A stretch of DNA of 64,000 nt from assembly GCF_002735705.1 (NCBI RefSeq), contig NZ_PDZL01000001.1, positions 434,001 through 498,000 of the forward strand, written 5' to 3'. Source of the DNA: Janthinobacterium sp. BJB426. Lineage in GTDB: Bacteria; Pseudomonadota; Gammaproteobacteria; Burkholderiales; Burkholderiaceae_D. Both the position numbers and the translations under genes were made by a program. Shown in pieces: positions 19,584 to 28,374 of the stretch. Numbering within the stretch: the stretch's first letter is position 1; each line of letters starts with the position of its first letter. A model generated the notes under the pieces. That model saw only the letters and a program-made list of their open reading frames with translations. It had not been told where the DNA came from and did not search any database.

Positions 19584-21293
19584 CTACAGGAAGCTCTCGC
19601 TCTCGACCTGGCGCAGCACGTCATCCAATGCCTGGCGCGCCTTGCGGATGGTATTCGGGTCCTGCGTTTCCAGCGCGGCCTGGAAATTGGCCGTGTGCGC
19701 GGCCAGGTACTGGCGCACGTCGCCCAGCGACTGTTCGTACAGCCGGTCGGCGCGGGTGACCAGGGTACGATTTTCCATCTGCTCGCGCGGATGGATCTTC
19801 AGGTCGGCCAGTTCCGCAAAGCGCTGCTCGATCTGTTCCGGCGTCATCACGCCCGCGTTGTCGCTGATAATCATCTTGTGGCGTTCCTGCGTGGCCAGCA
19901 CCGTCACTTCCGCTTCCAGCACGCCGCTGACGTCGTAGGTGAAGCGCACGTCGATGCCGATCTCGCCCGCCTTTTTCGCGGGGATCGGGAAGCTGATCTT
20001 GCCGAGGAAGACATTGTCGGCCACCAGGCGCGACTCGCCCTGGAAGATCGCCACGTTGATTTCCTTCTGGTTGTCGTGGATGGTGGTGATGTTTTCCGTG
20101 CGCGAGACGGGTACCACGGAATTGCGCTCGATGATGGGCAGGTAATGCCCGCCTTCATACTGGTTCGCGCCAACCTGGCGCGAAATCGAAATACCCAGCG
20201 AGTACGGCGCCACGTCCGTCATGACCACTTCGTCGAGGGCCGCGTCGCGCATCTTGAGGCCCGCCTGCACGGCGGCGCCCAGCGCCACGGCTTCATCCGG
20301 GTCGAGGTGGATGGCGGGGAAGCGGCCGAACATGCGCGAGACGAGTTTGCGCACCAGCGGCATGCGCGTGGCGCCGCCGGCCAGCACTACTTCATTGAGT
20401 TCCGCAGCGCGGATGGTGGCGTCGCGCAGTGCCCGCTCCACGGGCAGGCGCAAGCGGGCCAGCAGGGGCTCGCACAGCTGCGCCAGTTTGTCTTCGCTGA
20501 TCTCCCAGCTGTATTCCTTGTCCTGGTAGCGCGTGGCCATGCGCACGGACGGCTGGTCCGACAGCAAGCGCTTGACGCGTTCGGCTTCATCGCGCAGCAA
20601 CTGCTGCTGGCGTGGGTCGAACAGGCGGCTGCCGGCCGCATCGCGCAAGCCGCTGCCTTCCAGGAAGGCGTCGACCAGCACGGTGACGAAGTCTTCGCCG
20701 CCCAAAAAATTGTCGCCGGCCGAGGCGCGCACTTCCATCACGCCTTCGAACAATTCCAGGATCGACACGTCGAACGTGCCACCGCCCAGGTCGAAGACGA
20801 GGAATTTGCTTTCCTGTTCCTTGTCGCGGATGCCGTAGGCCAGCGCGGCGGCCGTCGGCTCGTTGAGCAGGCGCTCCACGCGCAAGCCCGCCAGCTGGCC
20901 GGCGATGCGCGTGGCCTTGCGCTGCGCATCGCTGAAATACGCGGGCACGGTGATGATGGCTTCCTCGACCTTGTGTCCGAGGAAGGCTTCGGCATCTTCC
21001 TTCAGCGCGCGCAGCACCATCGACGACAGCTCTTCCGGACGGAATTGCTGCGTGCCGAGGGTGATCTTCTTCTCGCTGCCCATGTAGCGTTTGAAGACGG
21101 CGGCCGTCAGCTGCGGGTGCGTCTGCAGGCGCTCGCGCGCGGCGCGGCCCACCAGCACGGTGCCGTCGTCATCGATGCTGACGCACGATGGCGTCAGGTG
21201 TTCACCGAGCGCATTCGGGATGATGGAAGCCTTGCCGTCGCGCCAGATGGCGACCAGGCTGTTGGTGGTGCCCAGGTCGATGCCGATGATCAT
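19584..21293 (-). CDS. hscC: HscC-like Hsp70 chaperone
   Basis: 569 residues, shorter than DnaK (about 640) and matching HscC, which has a reduced lid. The ATPase domain is intact: IIGIDLGTTNSLVAIW at the N-terminus, VPAYFSDAQRKATRIAGQLAG, LNEPTAAALAYG, LVFDLGGGTFDVSILE, and LAGGATRMPLVRKLV. The substrate-binding domain includes the DVAPYSLGI linker region and a beta-sandwich. Its ATG overlaps the parE stop by one base (TGATG), and its stop abuts the start of the J-like gene, so it is embedded in the topoisomerase IV operon. In E. coli, HscC is a specialised stress-related Hsp70 with J-like partners; the role here is inferred. Confidence 0.88.
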   Translation of the reverse strand: MIIGIDLGTTNSLVAIWRDGKASIIPNALGEHLTPSCVSIDDDGTVLVGRAARERLQTHPQLTAAVFKRYMGSEKKITLGTQQFRPEELSSMVLRALKEDAEAFLGHKVEEAIITVPAYFSDAQRKATRIAGQLAGLRVERLLNEPTAAALAYGIRDKEQESKFLVFDLGGGTFDVSILELFEGVMEVRASAGDNFLGGEDFVTVLVDAFLEGSGLRDAAGSRLFDPRQQQLLRDEAERVKRLLSDQPSVRMATRYQDKEYSWEISEDKLAQLCEPLLARLRLPVERALRDATIRAAELNEVVLAGGATRMPLVRKLVSRMFGRFPAIHLDPDEAVALGAAVQAGLKMRDAALDEVVMTDVAPYSLGISISRQVGANQYEGGHYLPIIERNSVVPVSRTENITTIHDNQKEINVAIFQGESRLVADNVFLGKISFPIPAKKAGEIGIDVRFTYDVSGVLEAEVTVLATQERHKMIISDNAGVMTPEQIEQRFAELADLKIHPREQMENRTLVTRADRLYEQSLGDVRQYLAAHTANFQAALETQDPNTIRKARQALDDVLRQVESESFL

Positions 21294-23290
21294 CAGATAT
21301 CCGCCTCCGCCTCATTGCCGTGTTCTTCGATCCAGGCGCGGCGTCCGGCCGCTTCGCCCTTGCCCATCAACATATTGAAGCGCGAGGCCGAGGCCATGTG
21401 GTCGATTTCCCCGAGCGTGACGGGCAGCAAACGGCGCGTGTCCGGGTTCATCGTCGTTTCCCACAGCTGCTCGGCGTTCATCTCGCCCAGACCCTTGAAG
21501 CGCGAGATCGACCAGGCGCCCTGTTTCACGCCTTCCTTGCGCAGCTTGTCCTCGATGGCGACCAGTTCGCCGTCGTCGAGCGCATAGATTTTCTGCATCG
21601 GCTTCTTGCCGCGCGCCGGTGCATCCACGCGGTACAAGGGCGGGCGGGCGATGCAGATGTGGCCCTTGTTGATCAGGACCGGGAAGTGCTTGAAGAATAA
21701 GGTCAGCAGCAGTACCTGGATGTGCGAGCCGTCCACGTCTGCATCGGACAGGATGCAGATTTTGCCGTAGCGTAGGCCCGACAGGTCGGGTGTATCGCCC
21801 ACGCTGTGCGGATCGACGCCGATGGCCACTGCGATGTCGTGGATCTCGTTGTTGGCGAACAGGCGGTCGCGGTCCGTTTCCCACGAATTCAAGACCTTGC
21901 CGCGCAGGGGCAGGATCGCCTGGAATTCCTTGTCGCGGCCCATCTTGGCCGAACCGCCCGCCGAGTCACCCTCGACGAGGAACAGTTCATTGCGGGTAAT
22001 GTCCGACGATTCGCAGTCGGTCAGCTTGCCGGGAAGGACGGCGACGCCCGAGGATTTTTTCTTTTCCACTTTTTGCAGCGAACGCTGGCGCGACTGCGCC
22101 TGCTTGATCACGAGATCGGCCAGCTTCTTGCCGTAATCGACGTGCTGGTTCAGCCACAGTTCCAGCGGCGGCTTGGTGAAGGTCGAAACGAGGCGCACGG
22201 CGTCGCGTGAGTTCAGGCGTTCCTTGATCTGGCCCTGGAATTGCGGGTCCAGCACCTTGGCCGACAGCACGAACGAGGCGCGCGCGAACACGTCTTCCGG
22301 CAGCAGCTTCACGCCTTTCGGCAGCAGCGAGTGCATTTCGACGAAGTTTTTCACGGCGCCGAACAGGCCGTCGCGCAAGCCCGATTCGTGCGTGCCGCCA
22401 TTCGAGGTGGGGATCAGGTTGACATACGATTCGCGCACGATGGCGCCTTCTTCCGTCCACGCGACCACCCAGGCCGCGCCTTCGCCTTCGGCAAAGCCTT
22501 CCGAATCCGGGCCAGCGTACTGCGCGCCTTCGAACAGGGGAATCAGGGTTTCGCCATTCGATACCTGCGCCAGCGTTTCGGTCAGGTAGCCGCGCAAGCC
22601 TTCCGCATACTGCCACGTTTGCGTGTCGCCGGTTTTCGCGTTGGTGAGGGTGACGGTGACGCCTGGCAGCAGCACGGCTTTCGAGCGCAGCAGGCGTTGC
22701 AGCTCCGTTTGCGAGATATTCGGCGAATCAAAATATTTCGCATCGGGCCAGGCGGTGACGCGTGTGCCCGATTTCTTGCCGTCGCGCGGGGCAGGGCGGG
22801 AAGTCAAGGGCTCGATCACATCGCCATTCGCAAACACCATGTGGTGCAGGCCATTGCCGTCGCTTTCCTTGCGCCAGACGGTGATTTCCAGGCGCGTCGA
22901 CAGCGCATTGGTGACGGATACGCCGACGCCATGCAAGCCGCCCGAGAATGCATAGGCGCCGCCAGAACCCTTGTCGAACTTGCCGCCCGCGTGCAGCCGT
23001 GTAAACACGATTTCCACCGTCGGCACGCCTTCTTCCGGGTGCAGGCCGACGGGAATGCCGCGGCCATTGTCTTCGACGGTGATGCTGCCATCCGTGTTTT
23101 GCGTGACGGCGATATGCGTGCAATGACCGCCCAGCGCCTCGTCGGAGGCATTGTCGATCACTTCCTGAATGATGTGCAGCGGATTTTCAGTGCGGGTATA
23201 CATCCCCGGGCGCTGCTTGACGGGTTCCAGTCCTTTCAGGACACGGATGGATGATTCGCTGTAGTCGGATGCTGGTTTTTTAGTGGCCAT
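21293..23290 (-). CDS. parE: DNA topoisomerase IV subunit B
   Basis: 665 residues. The GHKL ATPase is complete: EVIDNASDEALGGH, VEDNGRGIPVGLHPEEGVP, GGLHGVGVSVTNALS. The TOPRIM part has FLVEGDSAGGSAKMGRDKEF and DADVDGSHIQVLLLTLFF. The C-terminus carries RFKGLGEMNAEQLWETTMNP. It supplies ATP hydrolysis to topoisomerase IV. It is the first gene of the operon parE-hscC-J-like-parC. Upstream there is a LexA-type box over a candidate promoter, suggesting damage control of this operon, which is not typical of topoisomerase IV genes. Confidence 0.95.
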   Translation of the reverse strand: MATKKPASDYSESSIRVLKGLEPVKQRPGMYTRTENPLHIIQEVIDNASDEALGGHCTHIAVTQNTDGSITVEDNGRGIPVGLHPEEGVPTVEIVFTRLHAGGKFDKGSGGAYAFSGGLHGVGVSVTNALSTRLEITVWRKESDGNGLHHMVFANGDVIEPLTSRPAPRDGKKSGTRVTAWPDAKYFDSPNISQTELQRLLRSKAVLLPGVTVTLTNAKTGDTQTWQYAEGLRGYLTETLAQVSNGETLIPLFEGAQYAGPDSEGFAEGEGAAWVVAWTEEGAIVRESYVNLIPTSNGGTHESGLRDGLFGAVKNFVEMHSLLPKGVKLLPEDVFARASFVLSAKVLDPQFQGQIKERLNSRDAVRLVSTFTKPPLELWLNQHVDYGKKLADLVIKQAQSRQRSLQKVEKKKSSGVAVLPGKLTDCESSDITRNELFLVEGDSAGGSAKMGRDKEFQAILPLRGKVLNSWETDRDRLFANNEIHDIAVAIGVDPHSVGDTPDLSGLRYGKICILSDADVDGSHIQVLLLTLFFKHFPVLINKGHICIARPPLYRVDAPARGKKPMQKIYALDDGELVAIEDKLRKEGVKQGAWSISRFKGLGEMNAEQLWETTMNPDTRRLLPVTLGEIDHMASASRFNMLMGKGEAAGRRAWIEEHGNEAEADI

Positions 23291-23368
23291 ACGTGTTCAA
23301 GCTAAGTAAAGACAGTGGTTGGAACGCCAGGCCAGGGCACTGCGGGGCGCAATGACAGCGGCGGCGAT

Positions 23369-23388
23369 AACTGTATGAATATACAGTA
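23369..23388. promoter_or_regulatory. LexA (SOS) box upstream of parE
   Basis: The core CTGTATGAATATACAG (23371-23386) matches CTGT-N8-ACAG exactly, and the 20-base window agrees with the E. coli consensus at 17 positions. It is 80 bp before the parE start and about 280 bp before the kdp genes on the other side. Confidence 0.7.
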
Positions 23389-23406
23389 TATCCCGTCCAG
23401 CGTCAC
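23378..23406 (-). promoter_or_regulatory. Candidate sigma-70 promoter of parE operon
   Basis: On the minus strand, GTGACG (23406-23401) and TATATT (23383-23378) are separated by 17 bp. The -10 lies inside the LexA-type box, where bound LexA would block it. The -35 is only a 4/6 match. Confidence 0.4.
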
Positions 23407-23572
23407 TGTGGGAGGGCAGTGCGGCAGGCTTGGCGTCCTTGTGCGGACGCTCGCGCATTCTATCTTGTCCCGCGAGCAATAGCGCTACTCCAAGGCAACA
23501 ACAGTGCGCCGCGCGCGTAGTTTGGCGCCCATTGTGAAGGATTTTATGCGGTAAAGCGCCCGTTTTTACATC

Positions 23573-23591
23573 TTGTTTACAGCTGCCTCCC
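23573..23591 (+). promoter_or_regulatory. Probable KdpE operator
   Basis: Two TTTACA direct repeats start at 23575 and 23586, 11 bp apart, in a T-rich context. Direct repeats one helical turn apart are the usual target of OmpR/PhoB-type regulators, and the E. coli KdpE box has a similar T-rich double TTTA(T/C)A form. It is 74 bp before the first small ORF. The rest of the 374-bp gap from 23291 holds the LexA box and nothing else that I can support. Confidence 0.4.
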
Positions 23592-23664
23592 CAGTCTTTA
23601 CGAATTTTTTAGACCCTTTTGGCTAATCTGCTCACTATCAAAACAAACCTGAATGAGGGTGGGA

Positions 23665-23757
23665 ATGGATCTCGTGTATCTCGGCTTGATTGCCGTGTTT
23701 TTCGTCCTGGCGGCCGGCTTTGCCGTCGCCTGCGACAAATTAGGGAGCGTCAAATGA
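23665..23757 (+). CDS. 30-residue membrane peptide upstream of kdpF
   Basis: A small ORF reading MDLVYLGLIAVFFVLAAGFA then VACDKLGSVK. It has one hydrophobic span and a short polar tail with a Cys-Asp-Lys-Leu motif. GGGTGGG lies just upstream of the ATG, and its stop overlaps the kdpF start in ATGA, a strong sign of real, coupled translation. Small peptides of this kind are seen in front of kdpF in other bacterial kdp operons as far as I recall, but I know no function. It could be a second KdpF-like stabilising peptide of the KdpFABC complex. Confidence 0.6.
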   Translation: MDLVYLGLIAVFFVLAAGFAVACDKLGSVK

Positions 23758-23843
23758 ACGCGTTTTATGTGCTGGGCGCCGTCGTTTCGGCTGGCCTGCT
23801 CGTGTACCTGCTGGTGGCGCTGCTGAAGGCGGAGGAACTGTGA
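23754..23843 (+). CDS. kdpF: Potassium-transporting ATPase subunit F
   Basis: 29 residues, one membrane span, ending in LLVALLKAEEL; the Y/L-V-x-A-L-L-x-A-E pattern is that of KdpF. The start overlaps the previous stop (ATGA), and its own stop overlaps the kdpA ATG (TGATG). KdpF stabilises the KdpABC complex in the inner membrane. Confidence 0.85.
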   Translation: MNAFYVLGAVVSAGLLVYLLVALLKAEEL

Positions 23844-25648
23844 TGACGACGCAATCGATACTGTTGTTGGTGGCCTTCCTGGCCGTGCTGCTGGCCGCCG
23901 GCTATCCGCTGGGCCTGTACATGGCCAAAGTGGCCGGCGATGCCCCCGTGCGCGGCCTGGGCTGGCTGCAAAAGCTGGAAAACCTGCTGTACCGCTGGTC
24001 CGGCCTGCCCGCCGACAAGGCCATGGGCTGGAAAAGCTATGCCATCGCCCTGATCGTCTTCAATACCGTGGGCGCCGTCTTCGTCTACGGCCTGCAGCGC
24101 CTGCAGGGCTTTTTACCGTTGAATCCACAGGGCCTGGGCGCCGTCAGCCCCGATTCCTCGTTCAATACCACCGTCAGCTTCGTCGCCAATACCAACTGGC
24201 AAGGCTATGGCGGCGAACAGACCATGAGCTATCTGACCCAGATGCTGGGCATGGCGTGCCAGAACTTCTTCTCGGCTGCCACCGGCATCGCCGTGATCTT
24301 CGCGCTGGTGCGCGGCTTTGCCTCGCGCTCGGGCAAATCGATCGGCAATTTCTGGGTCGACCTGGTGCGCTCCACCCTGTACATCCTGTTGCCGCTGTCC
24401 CTGGCCCTGTCCGTCGTCTTCATGGGCGAAGGCATGATCCAGAATTTTTCCGCCTACAAGGAAGTGACCCTGCTCGACCACGTGGCCTATGAAACGCCGA
24501 AGGTGACGGCCGACGGCCAGCCCGTGCTCGATACGGCCGGCAAGCCCGTGATGGAAGCGCAAGTGGCGACCACGCAGACGATCGCCATGGGTCCCGTCGC
24601 GTCGCAGGAATCGATCAAGCTGCTGGGCACGAATGGCGGCGGCTTCTTCAATGCCAATTCCTCGCACCCGTATGAAAATCCGACCGTGCTGTCGAACTTC
24701 CTGCAGATGCTGGCCATTTTCATCATTCCCGCCGGCCTGTGCTTCACGTTTGGCCGCATGGTGGGCGACCTGCGCCAGGGCTGGGCCGTACTGGCCGCCA
24801 TGACCCTGATCTTCGTCGTCATGACGGCCGGCGTGATGAGCGCCGAGCAGCAAGCCAATCCCGCTTTGCAAGCACTGGGCGTGGACCAGCAGGCCAGCAG
24901 CCTGCAATCGGGCGGCAATATGGAAGGCAAGGAAACGCGTTTCGGCATCAGCTCCTCGACCCTGTTCGCGGCGGTGACGACGGCGGCATCGTGCGGCGCC
25001 GTCAATTCCATGCACGATTCCTACATGCCCCTGGGCGGCATGGTGCCGCTGCTGCTGATGCAGTTCGGCGAAGTGATCTTCGGCGGCGTGGGCACGGGTC
25101 TGTACGGCATGCTGATGTTCGCCATCCTGGCCGTCTTCATCGCCGGCCTGATGATAGGCCGCACACCCGAGTACCTGGGCAAGAAAATCCAGGCGTATGA
25201 AATGAAGATGGTCTCGCTGGCCATCCTGATTACGCCAGCCCTCGTATTGACGGGTACGGCGATCGCCGTGATGGTCGAACCGGGCAAGATCGGCGTGGCC
25301 AATCCGGGCGCGCACGGCTTCTCGGAAATCCTCTACGCCTTCACGTCGGCAGCCAACAACAACGGCAGCGCGTTTGCCGGCTTGTCCGCCAACACACCGT
25401 TCTACAACGTGATGCTGGCGATCGCCATGTGGTTCGGCCGCTTCGGCGTGATCGTGCCCGTGCTGGCGGTGGCCGGGTCGCTGGCGGCCAAGCAGCGCCT
25501 GTCGGCCAATGCCGGCACCATGCCCACGCACGGCCCCATGTTCATCGGCTTGCTGATCGGCGTTGTCGTGCTGGTCGGCGTATTGAATTACGTTCCCGCG
25601 CTGGCCCTGGGCCCGATCGTCGAACACCTGCAACTTTTCATCAAATAA
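23843..25648 (+). CDS. kdpA: Potassium-transporting ATPase, K+-binding subunit A
   Basis: 601 residues; E. coli KdpA has 557 and somewhat longer forms are common. The ATG at 23843 overlaps the kdpF stop and has GGAGGA seven bases upstream; a GTG one codon earlier is less likely. About ten membrane spans and the selectivity-filter-like loops are visible (NTNWQGYGGEQTMSYLTQM; LGTNGGGFFNANSSHPYENP; AVTTAASCGAVNSM; SAANNNGSAFAGLSANTPFY). KdpA is the channel-like subunit that binds K+ for the ATP-driven uptake complex in the inner membrane. Confidence 0.96.
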   Translation: MTTQSILLLVAFLAVLLAAGYPLGLYMAKVAGDAPVRGLGWLQKLENLLYRWSGLPADKAMGWKSYAIALIVFNTVGAVFVYGLQRLQGFLPLNPQGLGAVSPDSSFNTTVSFVANTNWQGYGGEQTMSYLTQMLGMACQNFFSAATGIAVIFALVRGFASRSGKSIGNFWVDLVRSTLYILLPLSLALSVVFMGEGMIQNFSAYKEVTLLDHVAYETPKVTADGQPVLDTAGKPVMEAQVATTQTIAMGPVASQESIKLLGTNGGGFFNANSSHPYENPTVLSNFLQMLAIFIIPAGLCFTFGRMVGDLRQGWAVLAAMTLIFVVMTAGVMSAEQQANPALQALGVDQQASSLQSGGNMEGKETRFGISSSTLFAAVTTAASCGAVNSMHDSYMPLGGMVPLLLMQFGEVIFGGVGTGLYGMLMFAILAVFIAGLMIGRTPEYLGKKIQAYEMKMVSLAILITPALVLTGTAIAVMVEPGKIGVANPGAHGFSEILYAFTSAANNNGSAFAGLSANTPFYNVMLAIAMWFGRFGVIVPVLAVAGSLAAKQRLSANAGTMPTHGPMFIGLLIGVVVLVGVLNYVPALALGPIVEHLQLFIK

Positions 25649-25657
25649 GAGGCTACC

Positions 25658-27736
25658 ATGTCACGCACAAGCCTGACTTTGTTCGATTCCGCACTGATCG
25701 GCCCCGCTGTCGTCGATGCGTTTAAAAAACTCGACCCCCGCACGCAGTGGCGCAGCCCCGTGATGTTCGTCGTCTATGTAGGCAGCATCATCACGACCCT
25801 GCTGGCCATTCAGGCCCTGAATGGCCAGGGTGAAGCGCCATTCGGCTTCATCGTCGCCGTCTCCGTGTGGCTGTGGTTTACCGTGCTGTTCGCGAACTTC
25901 GCCGAAGCGCTGGCCGAAGGCCGCAGCAAGGCGCAGGCGGCCTCGCTGCGCGCCCTCAAGCAAACGGTGATGGCAAAGAAAATGCAGACGCCGAAATACG
26001 GCACTTCCTGGTTGCCCACGCCGGCCACCGACCTGCGCAAGGGCATGACGGTGCTGGTCGAGGCGGGTGACGTGATTCCCGCCGATGGCGAAGTGACGGC
26101 CGGCGTGGCCTCCGTCGACGAAAGCGCCATCACGGGCGAATCGGCGCCCGTCATCCGCGAATCGGGCGGCGACTTTTCCGCCGTCACGGGCGGCACCCGC
26201 GTGCTGTCGGACTGGCTGCTGGTGCGCGTCTCCGTCAACCCCGGTGAAGCCTTCATCGACCGCATGATCGCCATGGTGGAAGGCGCCAAGCGCCAGAAGA
26301 CGCCGAATGAGATCGCCCTGACGATTTTACTGGTGGCCCTGTCGATCGTGTTCCTGATCGTCACCGTGACCCTGCTGCCGTATTCGCTGTTTTCCGTGGC
26401 GGCGGCCGGCACTGGCACGCCGGTGACGATCACCGTGCTGATCGCGCTGCTCGTGTGTTTGATCCCGACCACCATCGGCGGTTTGTTGTCCGCCATCGGC
26501 GTGGCCGGCATGAGCCGCATGATGCAGGCGAATGTGATCGCCACGTCGGGCCGCGCCGTGGAAGCGGCAGGCGACGTGGACGTGCTGCTGCTCGATAAAA
26601 CGGGCACCATTACCCTGGGCAATCGCCAGGCGTCGAGCTTCGTGCCGGCGCCCGGTGTGACGGAGCAGCAGTTGGCCGATGCGGCGCAGCTGGCCTCGCT
26701 GGCCGATGAAACGCCGGAAGGGCGCAGCATCGTCGTGCTGGCCAAGCAGAAGTTCAATATCCGCGAACGCGAAATGGCCAGCCTGCACGCCACCTTCGTG
26801 CCCTTCACGGCGCAAACGCGCATGAGCGGCGTGGATATCCCGGGCGAGCAGCAAGTGCGCCAGCTGCGCAAGGGCGCGGCCGACTCCATGAAAAAGTATG
26901 TGGAAGCGCTGGGCCAGCCGTATCCGGCCGAGGTGGGGCGCGCCGTCGACGACATCGCGCGCCGCGGCAGCACGCCGCTGGTGGTGGTCGACGATGGCCG
27001 CGTGATGGGCGCCGTGGAGCTGAAGGATATCGTCAAGGGCGGCATCAAGGAGCGCTTCGCGGAATTGCGCCGCATGGGCATCAAGACCGTCATGATCACG
27101 GGCGACAACAAGCTGACGGCTGCGGCGATTGCCGCCGAAGCGGGCGTGGACGATTTCCTCGCCGAAGCGACGCCGGAAGACAAGCTGAAACTGATCCGCA
27201 GCTACCAGGCCGAAGGCCGCCTGGTGGCGATGACGGGCGACGGCACCAACGATGCGCCGGCGCTGGCGCAGGCCGACGTAGCCGTGGCCATGAACTCGGG
27301 CACGCAGGCGGCAAAGGAGGCAGGCAACATGGTCGACCTGGATTCGAACCCGACCAAGCTGCTGGAGATCGTTGAAATCGGCAAGCAGATGCTGATGACG
27401 CGCGGCTCGCTGACGACGTTCTCGATTTCGAACGATATCGCCAAGTACTTTGCCATCATCCCGGCCGCCTTCGTGGGCACCTATCCGCAATTGAAGGCGC
27501 TCGACATCATGCACCTGGCCAGCCCTGCGTCGGCCATCATGTCGGCCGTGATCTTCAATGCCTTGATCATCGTCGTGCTGATTCCATTGGCGCTGAAAGG
27601 TGTGCAATACCGGGCCATCGGCGCGGCCAGCCTGTTGCGCCGCAACCTGCTGATCTACGGCCTGGGCGGCATCGTCCTGCCCTTCATCGGGATCAAGCTG
27701 ATCGATATGCTGCTGTCCGCACTCAATTTAGTCTAA
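25658..27736 (+). CDS. kdpB: Potassium-transporting ATPase, P-type subunit B
   Basis: 692 residues. P-type ATPase marks: the TGES loop (Thr159-Ser162; the serine is the inhibitory phosphorylation site known in E. coli), DKTGT with phosphorylated Asp313, [15 protein letters not shown], and [17 protein letters not shown]. Membrane spans at the N-terminus, middle ([16 protein letters not shown]) and C-terminus. It hydrolyses ATP to drive K+ uptake through KdpA. It begins nine bases after kdpA in the kdpFABC operon. Confidence 0.97.
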   Translation: MSRTSLTLFDSALIGPAVVDAFKKLDPRTQWRSPVMFVVYVGSIITTLLAIQALNGQGEAPFGFIVAVSVWLWFTVLFANFAEALAEGRSKAQAASLRALKQTVMAKKMQTPKYGTSWLPTPATDLRKGMTVLVEAGDVIPADGEVTAGVASVDESAITGESAPVIRESGGDFSAVTGGTRVLSDWLLVRVSVNPGEAFIDRMIAMVEGAKRQKTPNEIALTILLVALSIVFLIVTVTLLPYSLFSVAAAGTGTPVTITVLIALLVCLIPTTIGGLLSAIGVAGMSRMMQANVIATSGRAVEAAGDVDVLLLDKTGTITLGNRQASSFVPAPGVTEQQLADAAQLASLADETPEGRSIVVLAKQKFNIREREMASLHATFVPFTAQTRMSGVDIPGEQQVRQLRKGAADSMKKYVEALGQPYPAEVGRAVDDIARRGSTPLVVVDDGRVMGAVELKDIVKGGIKERFAELRRMGIKTVMITGDNKLTAAAIAAEAGVDDFLAEATPEDKLKLIRSYQAEGRLVAMTGDGTNDAPALAQADVAVAMNSGTQAAKEAGNMVDLDSNPTKLLEIVEIGKQMLMTRGSLTTFSISNDIAKYFAIIPAAFVGTYPQLKALDIMHLASPASAIMSAVIFNALIIVVLIPLALKGVQYRAIGAASLLRRNLLIYGLGGIVLPFIGIKLIDMLLSALNLV

Positions 27737-27746
27737 AGGAACCATC

Positions 27747-28322
27747 ATGAGCACTATCGTACGTCCCGCCCTGGTCCTGTTTGCCGCGCTGACCGTGATC
27801 TGCGGCGTCGTCTATCCATTTGCCACGGCCGGCATCGGGCAGCTGGCTTTCAACGATGAAGTCAACGGCAGCATCGTCGAGCGTGGTGGAAAGCCCGTCG
27901 GCTCGACCCTGATCGGCCAGTCATTCACCTCGCCCAAGTATTTCTGGGGCCGGCCATCGGCCACCGCGCCGATGGCCAATAACGGTGCCGGCTCGGGCGG
28001 CTCGAACCAGGGACCGACCAATCCAGCCCTGGTGGACGCCGTCAAGGCGCGCATCGCCGCCCTGAAGGAGGTTGACCCTGGCAATACGCGCGCCATCCCC
28101 GTTGACTTGGTGACGGCGTCGAGCAGCGGCCTGGATCCGGAAATCAGCCTGGCGGGTGCCCTGTACCAGGCGCCGCGCGTGGCCCGCGTGCGCGCCGTGC
28201 CGCTGGCGCAGGTGGAAAACGCCATCGCCAAGGTGCAGAAGACCGCCTATATCGGCTTTTTCGGCGAACCACGCGTGAATGTGCTGGAACTGAATCTGGC
28301 GCTCGATGCGGCCGCGAAGTAA
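27747..28322 (+). CDS. kdpC: Potassium-transporting ATPase subunit C
   Basis: 191 residues with one N-terminal membrane span (PALVLFAALTVICGVVYPFA) and a periplasmic domain with the family stretch LIGQSFTSPKYFWGRPSATA. KdpC assists ATP binding by KdpB and assembly of the complex. Ten bases separate it from kdpB; the next gene begins 52 bp downstream. Confidence 0.95.
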   Translation: MSTIVRPALVLFAALTVICGVVYPFATAGIGQLAFNDEVNGSIVERGGKPVGSTLIGQSFTSPKYFWGRPSATAPMANNGAGSGGSNQGPTNPALVDAVKARIAALKEVDPGNTRAIPVDLVTASSSGLDPEISLAGALYQAPRVARVRAVPLAQVENAIAKVQKTAYIGFFGEPRVNVLELNLALDAAAK

Positions 28323-28374
28323 GATGATGCAGGGGCGGAGCCGCCGGTTTTGCCCCTGGTTTTGACATTAAAAG

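Noticed and set aside
23297..23479. A 60-codon minus-strand ORF upstream of parE
   Set aside because: It spans the LexA box and candidate promoter and has no recognisable features.
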